The notes: generated by a model from the sequence alone, not told the origin. A stretch of DNA of 50,889 bases from Ignavibacteriales bacterium (GCA_012517155.1 JAAYVN010000057.1:1-50889), one strand, 5' to 3'; numbered from the stretch's first letter, positions 9,868 to 20,099 are shown. A program made the numbers and translations.

Positions 9868-11322
9868 TTATCTTTTTATAAAAGTTTTGAAACCCTCGTA
9901 TTCTTTTTTTGATATTACACCAGTGAGTATCAATAATAAAATGAATAAAATTGTCATTAATCCTTTGGTTATTGAATTAATACTTTCCACTGGAATAACA
10001 ATATAATATAGTATTCCAATGCATCCAATACTTATAGCCATTTTTAAGATTTTTAACACCTCATATTTTATAAAATAAAGTTTTTGCGATACTATGTAAT
10101 AACCCGCAGCCATTACGATATAACTTGCCAGCGTAGCTGCTGCTGCACCGGTTATTCCCCACACTGGAATTAACAGAAAATTTGCCCCTATATTAACAAT
10201 TGCGCTAATTCCCATAATTACAGGTACTGAATCACTCTTTTCTTTTATGTATAATCCGGCTGAAAAAATCACATGAAAACCGTTAAACAGATATCCTAAA
10301 AGTACTATTGGAACAATGTTTATACCACTCCAATAAGCAGTCCCTATCAAATGTCGTCCAAGTATACTGATTCTAACAATATCATCAATAAATAGGGAAA
10401 GAGTTACCAGAATTAAACTCCCTGTAATTGTAAAGTATGTAAAGACCTTTGCAAATAATTCCTTTGCATGCGGATCTTTTGCATTCTTTAAAAAAAATGG
10501 TTGCCAGGCAAATTGAAACATTGAGACAAATAGCATCATGAAAATCCCCAGCTTATAATTGGCTTGATAGATCCCCAATTGGTTTAGATCAGTTAGTTGT
10601 TCAACTATTGGTCTGTCTATTACTTGTATAAATATTGATGCAAGCCCTGCAGGCAGATATGGTAGACCAAATCTAATAAACCTCCTGAATATTCTCTTAT
10701 CAAACCTGAAAACGAAAAGTTTTCGATATATCGGTAGTACACACATTAATGAGAATAATGAAGCGGCTAAGTTACTAACAAACACTCCCTCGATTCCCCA
10801 CTTAAAACCTACAATAAGTACAATATTTAATGCAACATTAATAACAATATTGCTGACTTTAATAATTGTAAAAAGCACAGCCCTGTTTTCAAGTCTGAGA
10901 TATAAAAATGGAATTACAGCGAGTGTATCGAAAACTAAAATCAGTAGGGATAGTAAAATAACAAACGAATAGTCTGTTCCTATACTTAGGAATCCCATGA
11001 TGGGTTCTTGAACAAAAATAATTAACATTGATATTATGGAGGTACTTACAAGTATTGTTATTGTTGGAACAGAAAAAACCAGTTTCTTATCTTTTAAATC
11101 AACTTCGGTGGCAAATTTAAGATAGGAAGAATCAAGCCCATATAGAAAGACTACATTTAGTATAGCAATTAAAGCATAAACATTTGTAATAATACCGTAT
11201 TCTTCTGGGATAAAAATATTTGTATAGAAAGGTACAAGAATAAAGTTAAGAAATCTTCCAAGTATTGTACTTATACCATAAATCACCGTCTCTTTTGTTA
11301 GTTGTCTTAACTTTTCAATCAT
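9868..11322 (-). CDS. Oligosaccharide flippase-like membrane protein (Wzx/MATE family)
   Basis: Polytopic membrane protein of 484 residues with about 14 hydrophobic segments, belonging to the polysaccharide-export branch of the MOP flippase superfamily. The N-terminal YGISTILGRFLNFILVPFYTN stretch, with PEEYGI shortly after, is typical of RfbX/Wzx proteins. It would move undecaprenyl-pyrophosphate-linked sugar repeats across the inner membrane. It is the most distal large gene of the minus-strand polysaccharide locus and overlaps the end of nadC by 8 bp, so translation is likely coupled. A second, unrelated-looking flippase lies at 23.8-25.3 kb. A homopolymer of ten A residues on the plus strand lies a few bases after its stop. 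Confidence 0.85.
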   Translation of the reverse strand: MIEKLRQLTKETVIYGISTILGRFLNFILVPFYTNIFIPEEYGIITNVYALIAILNVVFLYGLDSSYLKFATEVDLKDKKLVFSVPTITILVSTSIISMLIIFVQEPIMGFLSIGTDYSFVILLSLLILVFDTLAVIPFLYLRLENRAVLFTIIKVSNIVINVALNIVLIVGFKWGIEGVFVSNLAASLFSLMCVLPIYRKLFVFRFDKRIFRRFIRFGLPYLPAGLASIFIQVIDRPIVEQLTDLNQLGIYQANYKLGIFMMLFVSMFQFAWQPFFLKNAKDPHAKELFAKVFTYFTITGSLILVTLSLFIDDIVRISILGRHLIGTAYWSGINIVPIVLLGYLFNGFHVIFSAGLYIKEKSDSVPVIMGISAIVNIGANFLLIPVWGITGAAAATLASYIVMAAGYYIVSQKLYFIKYEVLKILKMAISIGCIGILYYIVIPVESINSITKGLMTILFILLLILTGVISKKEYEGFKTFIKR

Positions 11323-12169
11323 TTATTTTATGTCTTATCATTAACGATATATCAAGACCTTTAACACTGTGGGTAATGGCTCCGGTTGAAACAAAATCTA
11401 CTCCTGTTTCAGCTACTTCAGCAACATTTTCAAGAGTAATACCCCCAGAGGCTTCTGTCAAACACCTTCCATTTACTAGTTTTACTGCTTCTTTCATCAT
11501 CCCTGTCGAAAAATTATCCAGCATAATAATTTCCACATTGCATTTTAGTGCTTCTTCGATTTCATTTAGATTCTTTACCTCGACCTCTATTTTGTAATTG
11601 GTCTTATTCCGGTTTTGATAATCTCTGCATTGTTCTATCGCTTCTGTTATTGAACCAGCAACTTCAATATGATTATCTTTGATAAGAAACATATCATACA
11701 ATCCAAATCTGTGATTCTCTCCCCCTCCTAACTTGACAGCTAGCTTATCAAAATGTCTCAATCCAGGAACAGTTTTTCTTGTGTCCAAAATTTTTGCTTT
11801 AGTGTGCTTAATCTTTTTTACGAACTTGTTCGTTATTGTTGCTATCCCGCTCATCCTCTGTAAAAAATTTAAGGCAGTTCTTTCGGCTTGTAAGATCGAA
11901 CTCGCATCTCCCTTTACTGTTGCAATAATTTTCCCTTCTTTAACTTGTGTACCATCCTCAATAATGGATTCGAATTCTAGCTCGCTGTTCTTCAGCAAGA
12001 ATACTCTTTCACATACTTTTACTCCTGCTATTATCCCACACTCTTTCACAAGAAATTCCGCAAAAGCCTTTCTCTGATTAATCAATATAGCAGATGTAGT
12101 AATATCTCCATTTTGAATGTCCTCTTCCAGTGCTGATACTATTGCTCCATCATAATTATATGTTTTCAT
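11315..12169 (-). CDS. nadC: Nicotinate-nucleotide pyrophosphorylase (carboxylating)
   Basis: Cytoplasmic quinolinate phosphoribosyltransferase, converting quinolinate and PRPP to nicotinate mononucleotide, CO2 and pyrophosphate in NAD synthesis. The core motif DTRKTVPGLRHFDK is followed by KLGGGENHRFGL, and a LIKDNH segment with downstream EVEVKNLNE and MLDNFS strands completes the phosphoribosyltransferase barrel; an N-terminal DIQNGDITT matches the family start. ATG 12169 gives 284 residues; a TTG two codons upstream is possible. It overlaps the end of the thioesterase gene by 14 bp. nadA and nadB are not in the window, so its place inside a polysaccharide locus looks incidental. Confidence 0.96.
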   Translation of the reverse strand: MKTYNYDGAIVSALEEDIQNGDITTSAILINQRKAFAEFLVKECGIIAGVKVCERVFLLKNSELEFESIIEDGTQVKEGKIIATVKGDASSILQAERTALNFLQRMSGIATITNKFVKKIKHTKAKILDTRKTVPGLRHFDKLAVKLGGGENHRFGLYDMFLIKDNHIEVAGSITEAIEQCRDYQNRNKTNYKIEVEVKNLNEIEEALKCNVEIIMLDNFSTGMMKEAVKLVNGRCLTEASGGITLENVAEVAETGVDFVSTGAITHSVKGLDISLMIRHKIND

Positions 12170-12578
12170 CTTCAAAGCATTTCTTAACTAAACTAATAAA
12201 TATTTCTGGTACTCTGGTAACTTTATAGCTCCCGGTCCTCATAAAACAATGAATAGTATAACCGGTTGCGATTAATCGCTGACTGTTTTTCTCTCTTACT
12301 GTATAGTCTACTCTCATCTTGGCAGATGGAATTTCCCGCATCTCACTTGTAATTTCCAAGACCTCATCATATTTACCCGGTGTTTTATAATTCGTATGGG
12401 ATTCAATTAATGGAAGATAATATCCGGTATCTTCAAGTGATTTATATGATAATCCCGTTTTTCGAAGCATCTCGGTTCTTGCAACTTCAAAATATTCAAG
12501 ATAGTTGCCGTGCCAAACAAAGGCCATTTGATCTGTATCTGCATAACGTACACGAATTTCACACTTGTTTTGTAACAT
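12156..12578 (-). CDS. Acyl-CoA thioesterase, YbgC/FadM-like hotdog fold
   Basis: Single hotdog-domain protein of 140 residues. The signature RVRYADTDQMAFVWHGNYLEYFE at residues 9-31 includes the catalytic aspartate region and the HGNYLEYFEVAR helix of 4-hydroxybenzoyl-CoA thioesterase-like proteins. Such enzymes hydrolyse acyl-CoA or acyl-ACP thioesters; YbgC acts with the Tol-Pal envelope system in E. coli, but no tol-pal genes are here. The adjacent accA suggests a lipid context. The gene begins with ATG about 30 bp after accA and overlaps nadC. Confidence 0.88.
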   Translation of the reverse strand: MLQNKCEIRVRYADTDQMAFVWHGNYLEYFEVARTEMLRKTGLSYKSLEDTGYYLPLIESHTNYKTPGKYDEVLEITSEMREIPSAKMRVDYTVREKNSQRLIATGYTIHCFMRTGSYKVTRVPEIFISLVKKCFEDENI

Positions 12579-12608
12579 AGCTATATCGCCTCGTTTTAAA
12601 TTCCTGAG

Positions 12609-13559
12609 TTATTCATTGAATTCGCCCATTGCACCAAATTTTTCGATACGGTTTTCGAGCAATTTTTCTGGTTTGATTTTGAGTAACTGCGAAAGTTCTT
12701 CTTTCAATACTGATTTAAGAGTCAATGCCATTTCTTCGTGATTTTTATGTGCTCCACCTAGTGGCTCGGCAACTACCCTGTCAACCACTTTCAATTTAAG
12801 AAGATCTTCTGACGTTAATTTTAAAGCTTCGGCTGCTTGTTCCTTGTAGTCCCAGCTTCTCCATAGAATGCTTGAACATGATTCCGGACTTATAACAGAA
12901 TACCAGGTATTTTCCAACATCAAAACCCTGTCACCCATTCCGATTCCTAATGCTCCTCCACTCGCTCCCTCACCTATGACTACAACAATTATGGGAACCT
13001 TTAATAAGCTCATTTCAAGAAGATTTCTTGCAATTGCTTCTGCTTGACCTCGCTCTTCAGCTTCAATCCCTGGATAAGCACCTGGAGTATCTAAGAAGGT
13101 AATAATAGGTATATTAAATTTTTCAGCTAACTTCATTAATCGTAAGGCTTTCCTGTATCCTTCCGGATTTGGCATTCCAAAATTCCTGTAGACATTACTT
13201 TTTGTGTCTCTCCCTTTCTGATGCCCTATAATCATCACGTTGAATTCATCAATTTTTGCGAATCCCCCTACAATTGCTTTATCATCTTTATATTTCCTAT
13301 CTCCATGTAACTCTATAAAATCATGAGTCATCAGATAAATATAGTCAAGCGTGTAGGGTCTTTCAGGATGTCTCGCTAATTGCACTCTTTGCCATCTGGT
13401 CAAGTCCTTATACACCGTTTCTTTTAGCATTTTTACTTTTTCTTCAATTACTCTAATCTCTTCGTCAATATTTAAAGTTGAAGAAAGATTCCTCATTTCT
13501 ACCAATTTTTCTTCTAATTCAACTATTGGTTTTTCAAATTCAAGTAAAGTTTTTGCCAT
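12609..13559 (-). CDS. accA: Acetyl-CoA carboxylase carboxyltransferase subunit alpha
   Basis: Carboxyltransferase alpha subunit, which with AccD transfers carboxyl from biotin to acetyl-CoA to give malonyl-CoA, the first step of fatty acid synthesis. The N-terminal [14 protein letters not shown] helix, the [12 protein letters not shown] motif, the HGDR and [15 protein letters not shown] segments and the [16 protein letters not shown] active-site region are all present, as is [19 protein letters not shown] 13559 (316 residues) is preferred over a GTG three codons upstream because [11 protein letters not shown] matches the family start. It overlaps the end of the preceding gene by 20 bp. accD is not in the window. 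Confidence 0.97.
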   Translation of the reverse strand: MAKTLLEFEKPIVELEEKLVEMRNLSSTLNIDEEIRVIEEKVKMLKETVYKDLTRWQRVQLARHPERPYTLDYIYLMTHDFIELHGDRKYKDDKAIVGGFAKIDEFNVMIIGHQKGRDTKSNVYRNFGMPNPEGYRKALRLMKLAEKFNIPIITFLDTPGAYPGIEAEERGQAEAIARNLLEMSLLKVPIIVVVIGEGASGGALGIGMGDRVLMLENTWYSVISPESCSSILWRSWDYKEQAAEALKLTSEDLLKLKVVDRVVAEPLGGAHKNHEEMALTLKSVLKEELSQLLKIKPEKLLENRIEKFGAMGEFNE

Positions 13560-15516
13560 CTTTTTCACTGTTTATTATTCTTAATATTGATTTACCTATT
13601 ATTTCTAAATCAAGCCAAATATTTTGATTTTTAGCATAGAAAATATCCGTTTTTTCTATATCTATACTTTCCTCAATAAACCACATTCCTGTTATTCCCT
13701 TTTTCCCTAAAAATAAATCATTTGCTTCGGAAACTACTCTCGGTCCTACAATACTCAACTTCCCGATTAAAACATATGGAATTTTCTTAAGTATTCTGAC
13801 CGTATAGCTTCCTTTATTCCGAATTAAAGAGATAACCGGATAAAAAAGGATTATACAAATACTAATAACAATATCTAACATTCTTTTTAATGCCTTGTTA
13901 ACTGGATCTGCTATTTTATAACTTATTTCAACTACTGGTAAATCGGTTAACAAATTAACAGATGATTTTCCAACTAGAAAGTCCAAACCGTCTCCGGCTA
14001 ATTTGAACTCCACGTTTTCCTTCTGACAGTATGAGACTATTCTCATGATTTCTTTATAAGATAACTCTTTTGAACTGAATATCACTTCATTAACTTTTTT
14101 ATCGCTAATAATTTTCCGTATGTTATCAGTACTCCCTATCACTTCATAGTCTTCAATTTTTTTTCCGATTTCTTTTCTTGTTTTTGAAATCAGTCCAATA
14201 ATTGAATAAAGTGTGGTCTTCTGAGCTTTTAGTTTATTTGCAATTTCAATTTCCGCTTGTGAAGTTCCAACTATTAAAGTTTTTATTCTCGCATTCTTAA
14301 TACCCCCGTCTTTTAGAAATATTTTATACAACACTCTCCACAGAGTAGTTGTTGTAAATATTATAAAATAACTAATAATAACTACTACCCTGCTGTATGC
14401 ATACTCTTTGAAAAAGAATGTCAATGCGGAAATAACAAAGAATCCTGTAAGGACCGCGGTAAAGTTGCTTAATACTGATATAGTGTCTCGCTTGTAATTC
14501 CCAATTATTATACCAATTAATACCTGAATTATGGCTGGTATCGTTAGTATTATGACTAAGGATTCCGGGCTAAATCCACCCCATGTTGTAATATTTCTAT
14601 AAAATTCTTCAGATACTAGAAGTGCAAGACCGAATAAAATATAATCAGTGAATATAGATATTATAACTATTTTGTCTCGTGCAAGGAAAGCCACAAACTC
14701 TCGCATCATTATTGCCATGCGAAGTAAAGTTTCAAACATAAACGAACTTGTAATATGCTTTTTAACGAACAGATGCATTGCATTATAAAAATGTCTTATT
14801 TCATCAATACCACTTCTTTTTGTACTCTCTCCCTTATAATGGATAATCTGCGTTTTGTGAACGTAATAGACTTTATATCCACTCTGCTGCACGCGAAAAC
14901 AATAATCAAGATCTTCACCATACATGAAAAAATCCTCGTCTAATCCTCCAATTTTTTCATATACATTTTTTCTCAACATCATAAATGAACCCGATATAGC
15001 ATCCACTTCGTGTGTCTGGTTTTCATCTAAATAAGTAAGATTATATTTAGAGAATAGTTTGTTCTTTGGAAATAACGCACTCAATCCTGATACTTTACAA
15101 AATGAGTTCCATGGTCCGGGAAAACTTCTCCTACAACCCAACTGCAAAGTACCATCTGGATTAAGTATTTTACATCCGGCTAATCCAACTTCTGGATTTT
15201 TTCTGAAAAATGACACCATAATTTCAAAAGTTTCTTCTTCAACAATAGTATCTGGATTCAGTAATAATAAGTATTCCCCTTTAGCAATCTTTAAACCTAA
15301 ATTATTAGCCTTACTAAATCCCACATTTTCTTTGTTTTCTATTAATTTTATGTTGGAAAATTTCCCTTTGATTAACTCAATACTCCCGTCATCGGATGCA
15401 TTATCAACTACTATTACCTCTGAACGTATTTTTCGTGTGGCTTTATCAAGAGAATTCAATAAGTTTTCTAGAAACTCTTTAACATTGTAGTTTACTATGA
15501 TTATTGATAGATCCAT
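13540..15516 (-). CDS. Fusion: GT2 glycosyltransferase plus degenerate polyprenyl-phosphate glycosylphosphotransferase
   Basis: A 658-residue two-part protein. Residues 1-240 are a family 2 glycosyltransferase with [17 protein letters not shown] (37-46), LNPDT (86-90) and a [10 protein letters not shown] acceptor-side motif, like rhamnosyltransferases. Several hydrophobic helices follow (about 265-395), then a Rossmann-like domain ([10 protein letters not shown], near 410) as in WbaP-type enzymes. From residue 539 the sequence enters a phosphoglycosyl-transferase domain ([11 protein letters not shown], later LSIVGPR), but the whole catalytic centre between them, with the KFRSM stretch and the Asp-Glu dyad of xxDELPQ, is missing. 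The second half is therefore probably inactive as a transferase and may act as a membrane anchor or partner. The intact paralogue at 16.3-17.7 kb is for comparison. Confidence 0.82.
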   Translation of the reverse strand: MDLSIIIVNYNVKEFLENLLNSLDKATRKIRSEVIVVDNASDDGSIELIKGKFSNIKLIENKENVGFSKANNLGLKIAKGEYLLLLNPDTIVEEETFEIMVSFFRKNPEVGLAGCKILNPDGTLQLGCRRSFPGPWNSFCKVSGLSALFPKNKLFSKYNLTYLDENQTHEVDAISGSFMMLRKNVYEKIGGLDEDFFMYGEDLDYCFRVQQSGYKVYYVHKTQIIHYKGESTKRSGIDEIRHFYNAMHLFVKKHITSSFMFETLLRMAIMMREFVAFLARDKIVIISIFTDYILFGLALLVSEEFYRNITTWGGFSPESLVIILTIPAIIQVLIGIIIGNYKRDTISVLSNFTAVLTGFFVISALTFFFKEYAYSRVVVIISYFIIFTTTTLWRVLYKIFLKDGGIKNARIKTLIVGTSQAEIEIANKLKAQKTTLYSIIGLISKTRKEIGKKIEDYEVIGSTDNIRKIISDKKVNEVIFSSKELSYKEIMRIVSYCQKENVEFKLAGDGLDFLVGKSSVNLLTDLPVVEISYKIADPVNKALKRMLDIVISICIILFYPVISLIRNKGSYTVRILKKIPYVLIGKLSIVGPRVVSEANDLFLGKKGITGMWFIEESIDIEKTDIFYAKNQNIWLDLEIIGKSILRIINSEKDGKNFT

Positions 15517-15521
15517 TAATT

Positions 15522-16253
15522 TTATTTTAAGATACCTAGAATACTCTTAATCCTTAACTTCCATACCATAAAAACAGCCTCCCACACTATCTTCTTGGAC
15601 ATTTTTGAACTCCCTTTTTCTCTTTCAGTAAATACAATTGGTATTTCACCAATTTTAAACCCCTTCTTCCACGCTTTGAATGTCATTTCAATCTGAAACG
15701 AATAACCGTTTGAATGTATATTATTCAAATCTATTGCCTCTAAGACTCTTCTTCGAAAGCATTTAAATCCACCAGTCGCATCCGAAATAGGCAATCCCGT
15801 AATTAATCTAGTGTACTTATTGGCAAACCAGCTTAATAGAAGTCTTTGCATTGGCCAATTGACTACTGTTATACCTTTTAGATATCTACTCCCCACGACT
15901 AAATCATACGGTCCAATCGCGATTAAAAAATTACCGATCTCTTTTGGATCATGAGAAAAATCCGCGTCCATCTCCATTATATAATCAAAATCATTCTCTA
16001 AAGCAAACTGGAATCCTGCACAATAGGCTGTTCCCAATCCAAGTTTTTTTTCTCGCTTTAAAATATGTAACCTTGAATGTTTTTTGCTCTCCTCTTCAAC
16101 CCAGGTACCCGTGCCATCAGGTGAATTATCATCCACGATTAGAATTTCAACCAAATTATCATACGAATCCAAAATAAGTTGCACTATATTCTTTATATTA
16201 TTAATTTCGTTGTATGTTGGGATAATTATTAGTGTTTTTTCCATATATGTCAT
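15522..16253 (-). CDS. Polyprenyl-phosphate mannosyltransferase-like GT2 (DPM1 type)
   Basis: Soluble or peripheral family 2 glycosyltransferase of 243 residues in the dolichol-phosphate-mannose-synthase group. IIPTYNE opens the nucleotide-binding fold, VDDNSPDGTG and MDADFSHDP are the donor- and metal-binding motifs, and SDATGGFKCFRR with SFQIEM is diagnostic of the DPM1/polyprenol-mannose branch. It lacks C-terminal membrane helices, as in single-domain bacterial forms. It would charge undecaprenyl phosphate with a hexose from a nucleotide sugar for use outside the membrane. It sits between the intact phosphoglycosyl transferase and the GT2 fusion, with 5 bp to the latter. Confidence 0.88.
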   Translation of the reverse strand: MTYMEKTLIIIPTYNEINNIKNIVQLILDSYDNLVEILIVDDNSPDGTGTWVEEESKKHSRLHILKREKKLGLGTAYCAGFQFALENDFDYIMEMDADFSHDPKEIGNFLIAIGPYDLVVGSRYLKGITVVNWPMQRLLLSWFANKYTRLITGLPISDATGGFKCFRRRVLEAIDLNNIHSNGYSFQIEMTFKAWKKGFKIGEIPIVFTEREKGSSKMSKKIVWEAVFMVWKLRIKSILGILK

Positions 16254-16311
16254 ATAGGTTAATAATTTAATTTATAGTTTAAAATACTTAAAATAATTCT
16301 TAAGTTCAAAC

Positions 16312-17715
16312 TCAATCATAATGTCCTTTGCCAAAAAATACGACAAAAACAGTCCTAAAAAGTATCTTGAAATCCATCCTTAAAGACATATTCTCAATAT
16401 AAAACAAGTCATATTTTAATTTTTCTCTTACATCTTCTACTGATTCATCATATTTATGTTTTATCTGGGCCCAACCGGTAACACCGGGTTTAACCTTTAA
16501 ACGTCTCTTGTAATAAGGTATCTCTTTAGCAAGTTTTTCAACAAAGAAAGGCCTTTCTGGTCTTGGTCCCACTAAACTCATATCCCCCTTCAGAACATTT
16601 ATCATTTGTGGAATTTCGTCAATCCTTACTTTCCTCACAATTTTGCCTACACGCGTTACTCGTGGATCGTCTTTTTTTGACCATATTGGTCCGGTATTTT
16701 TTTCTGCATCCACAACCATGGATCGGAACTTGAAAATCTTGAAGGTTTTCCCATCCTTGCCGGTTCTCTCTTGTCGATAGAAAACGGGACCATTTGAATC
16801 AATTTTTATAGCAATTCCGACCAGGATAATAAGAGGCAACGAAAATATTATAGCAATAAAGGCAATTATAATGTCCAAAAGCCTTTTTATTTTCTTTTCC
16901 CACTCCGGCATCAATTGAGGATTGATATCTATCAATGGCAATCCATAAAGTTGCATAGTTTTGGCTTGACCACTAAGAATATCGTATAAATCAGGAACAA
17001 TTTTTATTCCGACATCCCTGTTCTCACATTTGCTAATTATTTCAACTAAAATGTCCTCATCATGATGCTCTAAACCTATTATTACCTCACGAATCTCCTT
17101 ATTACTAATGATATCTGTTATTCGGTCAACTTTCCCTAATACCCTAAAACCTTTATACTCTTTTTCTAGATTATCTTCACTGACTTCAATGAATCCCAGA
17201 ATATCCAGCCCTAAACCCCGATGATTAAGAATCTCATCTGCAACCTCCATTGATTTTTTATTGAAGCCTACTATAATTGCGTTCCTTCTCCCAATACCCC
17301 GAATTAACAAATTTCTTTGGATGCTTCTTACTAAAATTCTTCCTGCAGAGACATAAATAAAAATGAATCCCCAATAAATAAATATCAAATATCGGTTTGA
17401 TGATTGAACACCATGTGTGAAATCATCAAAAAATATTATGGAAAATAGAATTAATACACCAAAGAATGTTGATTTTAATAATACTGATATCTCATCAAAT
17501 CGAGAAAGTGCGAACCAGGTCCTATACATTCCCACAAAAAAGAATACTAATAACCAGTATATATATACTACTATCATGGATATGTACATTTCTGGCGATG
17601 TAATTAATTGAAACAACCCACTTTCTACTCTAAAATAGAAAAATGTTAACCAAGCAAGATTAATGGTAATAAAATCGATTAGAAGAATAACTGCTTTGTT
17701 TATTTTCTTATCCAT
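16312..17715 (-). CDS. Undecaprenyl-phosphate sugar phosphotransferase (polyprenyl glycosylphosphotransferase)
   Basis: Initiating phosphoglycosyl transferase, moving sugar-1-phosphate from a UDP-sugar onto undecaprenyl phosphate at the inner membrane. The 467-residue protein has four or five N-terminal membrane helices, a Rossmann-like CoA-binding-type domain (RNAIIVGFNKKS near 140), a further helix, and an intact catalytic domain: KRLLDI (from about 277), KFRSM (329-333), the Asp-Glu dyad in RIDEIPQ (D366, E367) and GDMSLVGPRPE. This is the classic WbaP/EpsE/WcaJ layout. It is the only complete initiating transferase in the locus, so it likely starts repeat-unit assembly. Which sugar is used cannot be told. 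Confidence 0.93.
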   Translation of the reverse strand: MDKKINKAVILLIDFITINLAWLTFFYFRVESGLFQLITSPEMYISMIVVYIYWLLVFFFVGMYRTWFALSRFDEISVLLKSTFFGVLILFSIIFFDDFTHGVQSSNRYLIFIYWGFIFIYVSAGRILVRSIQRNLLIRGIGRRNAIIVGFNKKSMEVADEILNHRGLGLDILGFIEVSEDNLEKEYKGFRVLGKVDRITDIISNKEIREVIIGLEHHDEDILVEIISKCENRDVGIKIVPDLYDILSGQAKTMQLYGLPLIDINPQLMPEWEKKIKRLLDIIIAFIAIIFSLPLIILVGIAIKIDSNGPVFYRQERTGKDGKTFKIFKFRSMVVDAEKNTGPIWSKKDDPRVTRVGKIVRKVRIDEIPQMINVLKGDMSLVGPRPERPFFVEKLAKEIPYYKRRLKVKPGVTGWAQIKHKYDESVEDVREKLKYDLFYIENMSLRMDFKILFRTVFVVFFGKGHYD

Positions 17716-17721
17716 TATTTG

Positions 17722-18885
17722 CTATCTTTTGGTTGATTCCCAAATAACACTATGACTGTTAGAAATATATTTCGCAAGTCCTAAAATAATTGCCGTATTT
17801 GCCATTATAAAAAAGAATGGAATAGAAAATATAGTCAGTTTCTTTTTTAATTTGGTCATTAAGTATCCCAAAAAAGCTAATACAAAAAATAAAATCTGAG
17901 TATAAAGAAAATATTGATAAAGGACTTTTTCTCTCGCTATTAAGACAGTCAAAATGAATAAAAAAATTGCCAAAAAAGGAAAAAACCATCTGATGACTTT
18001 GTGGGATAAAAAAGCATATGAAACCAAAGCAGGTCGGAAAAATAAAAAATCCTTAAAAAAGGCAATCGTTTGAAAATTAGTTGCGGAAAATCGAACTTTT
18101 CTCTTAAATTCTGTTTGCACATTCTGACCAACATCTTCAAAAGCTATGGCATCCCTTTCATATATAAATTTGTAACCCTTACTTAATACATTTAAGGTTA
18201 AAAATAGATCATCGGTAACAGGTCTATTAACTGGGATCTCTTGAAAGAGGTCTTTTTTAATTGCAAAAATCCCCCCATTGGCACCTATTAAGATACCTAA
18301 TTTCCCTTCCATTTGTTTAATTTGAGTTTCATATCTCCAATACCTTCTTTCCTCTAAAGGTTCATTTATCTGCACTCGATCATCATTTAGAATTAAGCGC
18401 CCACATACCCCTCCGACAGTTAAATCTTGAAATCCTCTTAACAGTACACTAAGAGCATCTCTTTGAAAAACTGTATTTGCATCCGTAAAAACTAAGATTT
18501 CTCCCTTAGCTTCTTGATATAATTTATTTAATATTCCGGCTTTTCCGTTTCTTACCTGGAAATTATAAAACTTAAGCCACTCATACTTTTTCGATAATTC
18601 AATTAGAATATCATTTGTGCTATCCGAGGAGTTGTCCGATCCTACAAGCACTTCAAAATACTGAAATTCTTTATGCGCTTCTGATAGATTTTCAATTCTT
18701 TCCCTGATTACTTTTTCTTCATTATAAGCTGCTATTAGAATCGAGACAGTACTATATTTTTCAACGCTTCCATGGGTGGCTTTTCCCTTTAATTGACAAA
18801 TCAAGTAAATACTTATTGGATACAAAAAATATGTATGAAGCATCAAAAACAAAACGATAATAAAAATAGTTTCTAAAACTACCAT
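17722..18885 (-). CDS. Membrane glycosyltransferase family 2, processive-type
   Basis: Family 2 glycosyltransferase of 387 residues with one N-terminal membrane helix (about 4-30) and three or four C-terminal helices. The catalytic domain shows ILIAAYNEE (49-57), GSDNSSDST, FTDANT and a TDD motif followed by a KRKVRFSA helix, which is the arrangement of cellulose-synthase-like and hyaluronan-synthase-like enzymes. It may be processive or may add single residues on the cytoplasmic side. It overlaps the upstream GT4 gene by 7 bp and is followed by the phosphoglycosyl transferase after 6 bp, so the three are one transcription unit. Confidence 0.87.
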   Translation of the reverse strand: MVVLETIFIIVLFLMLHTYFLYPISIYLICQLKGKATHGSVEKYSTVSILIAAYNEEKVIRERIENLSEAHKEFQYFEVLVGSDNSSDSTNDILIELSKKYEWLKFYNFQVRNGKAGILNKLYQEAKGEILVFTDANTVFQRDALSVLLRGFQDLTVGGVCGRLILNDDRVQINEPLEERRYWRYETQIKQMEGKLGILIGANGGIFAIKKDLFQEIPVNRPVTDDLFLTLNVLSKGYKFIYERDAIAFEDVGQNVQTEFKRKVRFSATNFQTIAFFKDFLFFRPALVSYAFLSHKVIRWFFPFLAIFLFILTVLIAREKVLYQYFLYTQILFFVLAFLGYLMTKLKKKLTIFSIPFFFIMANTAIILGLAKYISNSHSVIWESTKR

Positions 18886-20099
18886 GCAATATTTCTCATC
18901 TTATTAAATTCTATTATCTTCATGTATTCATTTTCAAACCTTTTAGCAATTATTGGCCATGTATAAGAATCTCTTATCAAATCTTTTGCATTATTTGAAA
19001 TTAATTCTTTATCGTATTTGCCATTTAAATAATCAATAATTATAGATTTGAATTCTTCTGCACTATTACCTATTAGTAAATGCTTTTTGTTTTCTGCATT
19101 TATACCCTCTTTGCCTATCTCGGTTGTAAGAATATTACAACCCATTGCTAGCATCTCTAAAATCTTTAATCTAATTCCACTTCCGATTCGTAATGGAACG
19201 ATCATCAATTCTTTATTTAAGATATTTTGCGCTAGATTAGATACAAATCCACATATCTCAATATTGTCTTTAACTTTACTATCTATTTTTAACTTTTCTG
19301 CACCGCTTCCATAAATAAATAGCTTTATTTCTGGTATTTGTTCACTCAAACTTGGCATCACCGAATTTAGGAACCATTCTAAACCATCCTTGTTGGGGTA
19401 CCAGTCTAAAGACCCAATATGAAAAAGAGATTTGGGAATAACTTCTTTTTTTCGATAATTTAATAAATGTTCATCAATACCTGCTTCAATTGTAGTGGTA
19501 TCAATTCTAGAATCAAGTTGCCTTATTTGTTGCTCATCAACAGAAGTAATCATTATACACTTATTGAATTTTCTACAGTACTTAACTTCATAATTTTCAA
19601 GTTTTTTTGCTTGACGAGCAGAATACCATCTCAACAAAATATTACTCTCTTTCTCAGAAAACCTTTTCATGATATTTGTCTCAACATTGTGCTCTCTTAG
19701 TACTATTGGTGCGTTTGTAAGTTCTCTTATATCATCCACTATCCATGCCATGTGAAGATGGTCAATATGTATTATATCAGGTTTGTTATTCTTGAAGTAC
19801 TTAATTATAAATTCTCGAAGATCTCTATTTATATACTTTGAAACATTGTAGGGAACATGCGAAAAAACATTAAATATTGCAGATATAACATTGTTTCCTG
19901 TTTGTATATCTAAAATTGTAGGATCACAATATGGTCTCAGATCTTTTAGTGTACTTTCTAAATTGAAATTCTTTCTGTATGAAACAAAATCAATTTCATG
20001 ACCCAATAAAGAAAGGTACTTGGTTATACCAAACACACTGATATTTGCACCTGTATTGGGTGGTACACCTAAATGTGGAGATATTTGTAGGATTTTCAA
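18879..20099 (-). CDS. Glycosyltransferase family 4 (GT-B fold)
   Basis: GT-B glycosyltransferase of 406 residues. The opening KILQISPHLGVPPNTGANI is typical of family 4 enzymes, as is the C-terminal donor-binding region: FHIGSLDWYPNKDGLEWF, IYGSGAEKL, and PLRIGSGIRLKILEMLAMG with the conserved glutamate, then TTEIGKEGI. It would transfer a sugar from a nucleotide sugar to the growing lipid-linked oligosaccharide. The start is a TTG at 20099, the only plausible codon for this N terminus. A 155-bp AT-rich gap separates it from the upstream GT2, leaving room for an internal promoter. Confidence 0.9.
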   Translation of the reverse strand: MKILQISPHLGVPPNTGANISVFGITKYLSLLGHEIDFVSYRKNFNLESTLKDLRPYCDPTILDIQTGNNVISAIFNVFSHVPYNVSKYINRDLREFIIKYFKNNKPDIIHIDHLHMAWIVDDIRELTNAPIVLREHNVETNIMKRFSEKESNILLRWYSARQAKKLENYEVKYCRKFNKCIMITSVDEQQIRQLDSRIDTTTIEAGIDEHLLNYRKKEVIPKSLFHIGSLDWYPNKDGLEWFLNSVMPSLSEQIPEIKLFIYGSGAEKLKIDSKVKDNIEICGFVSNLAQNILNKELMIVPLRIGSGIRLKILEMLAMGCNILTTEIGKEGINAENKKHLLIGNSAEEFKSIIIDYLNGKYDKELISNNAKDLIRDSYTWPIIAKRFENEYMKIIEFNKMRNIAW

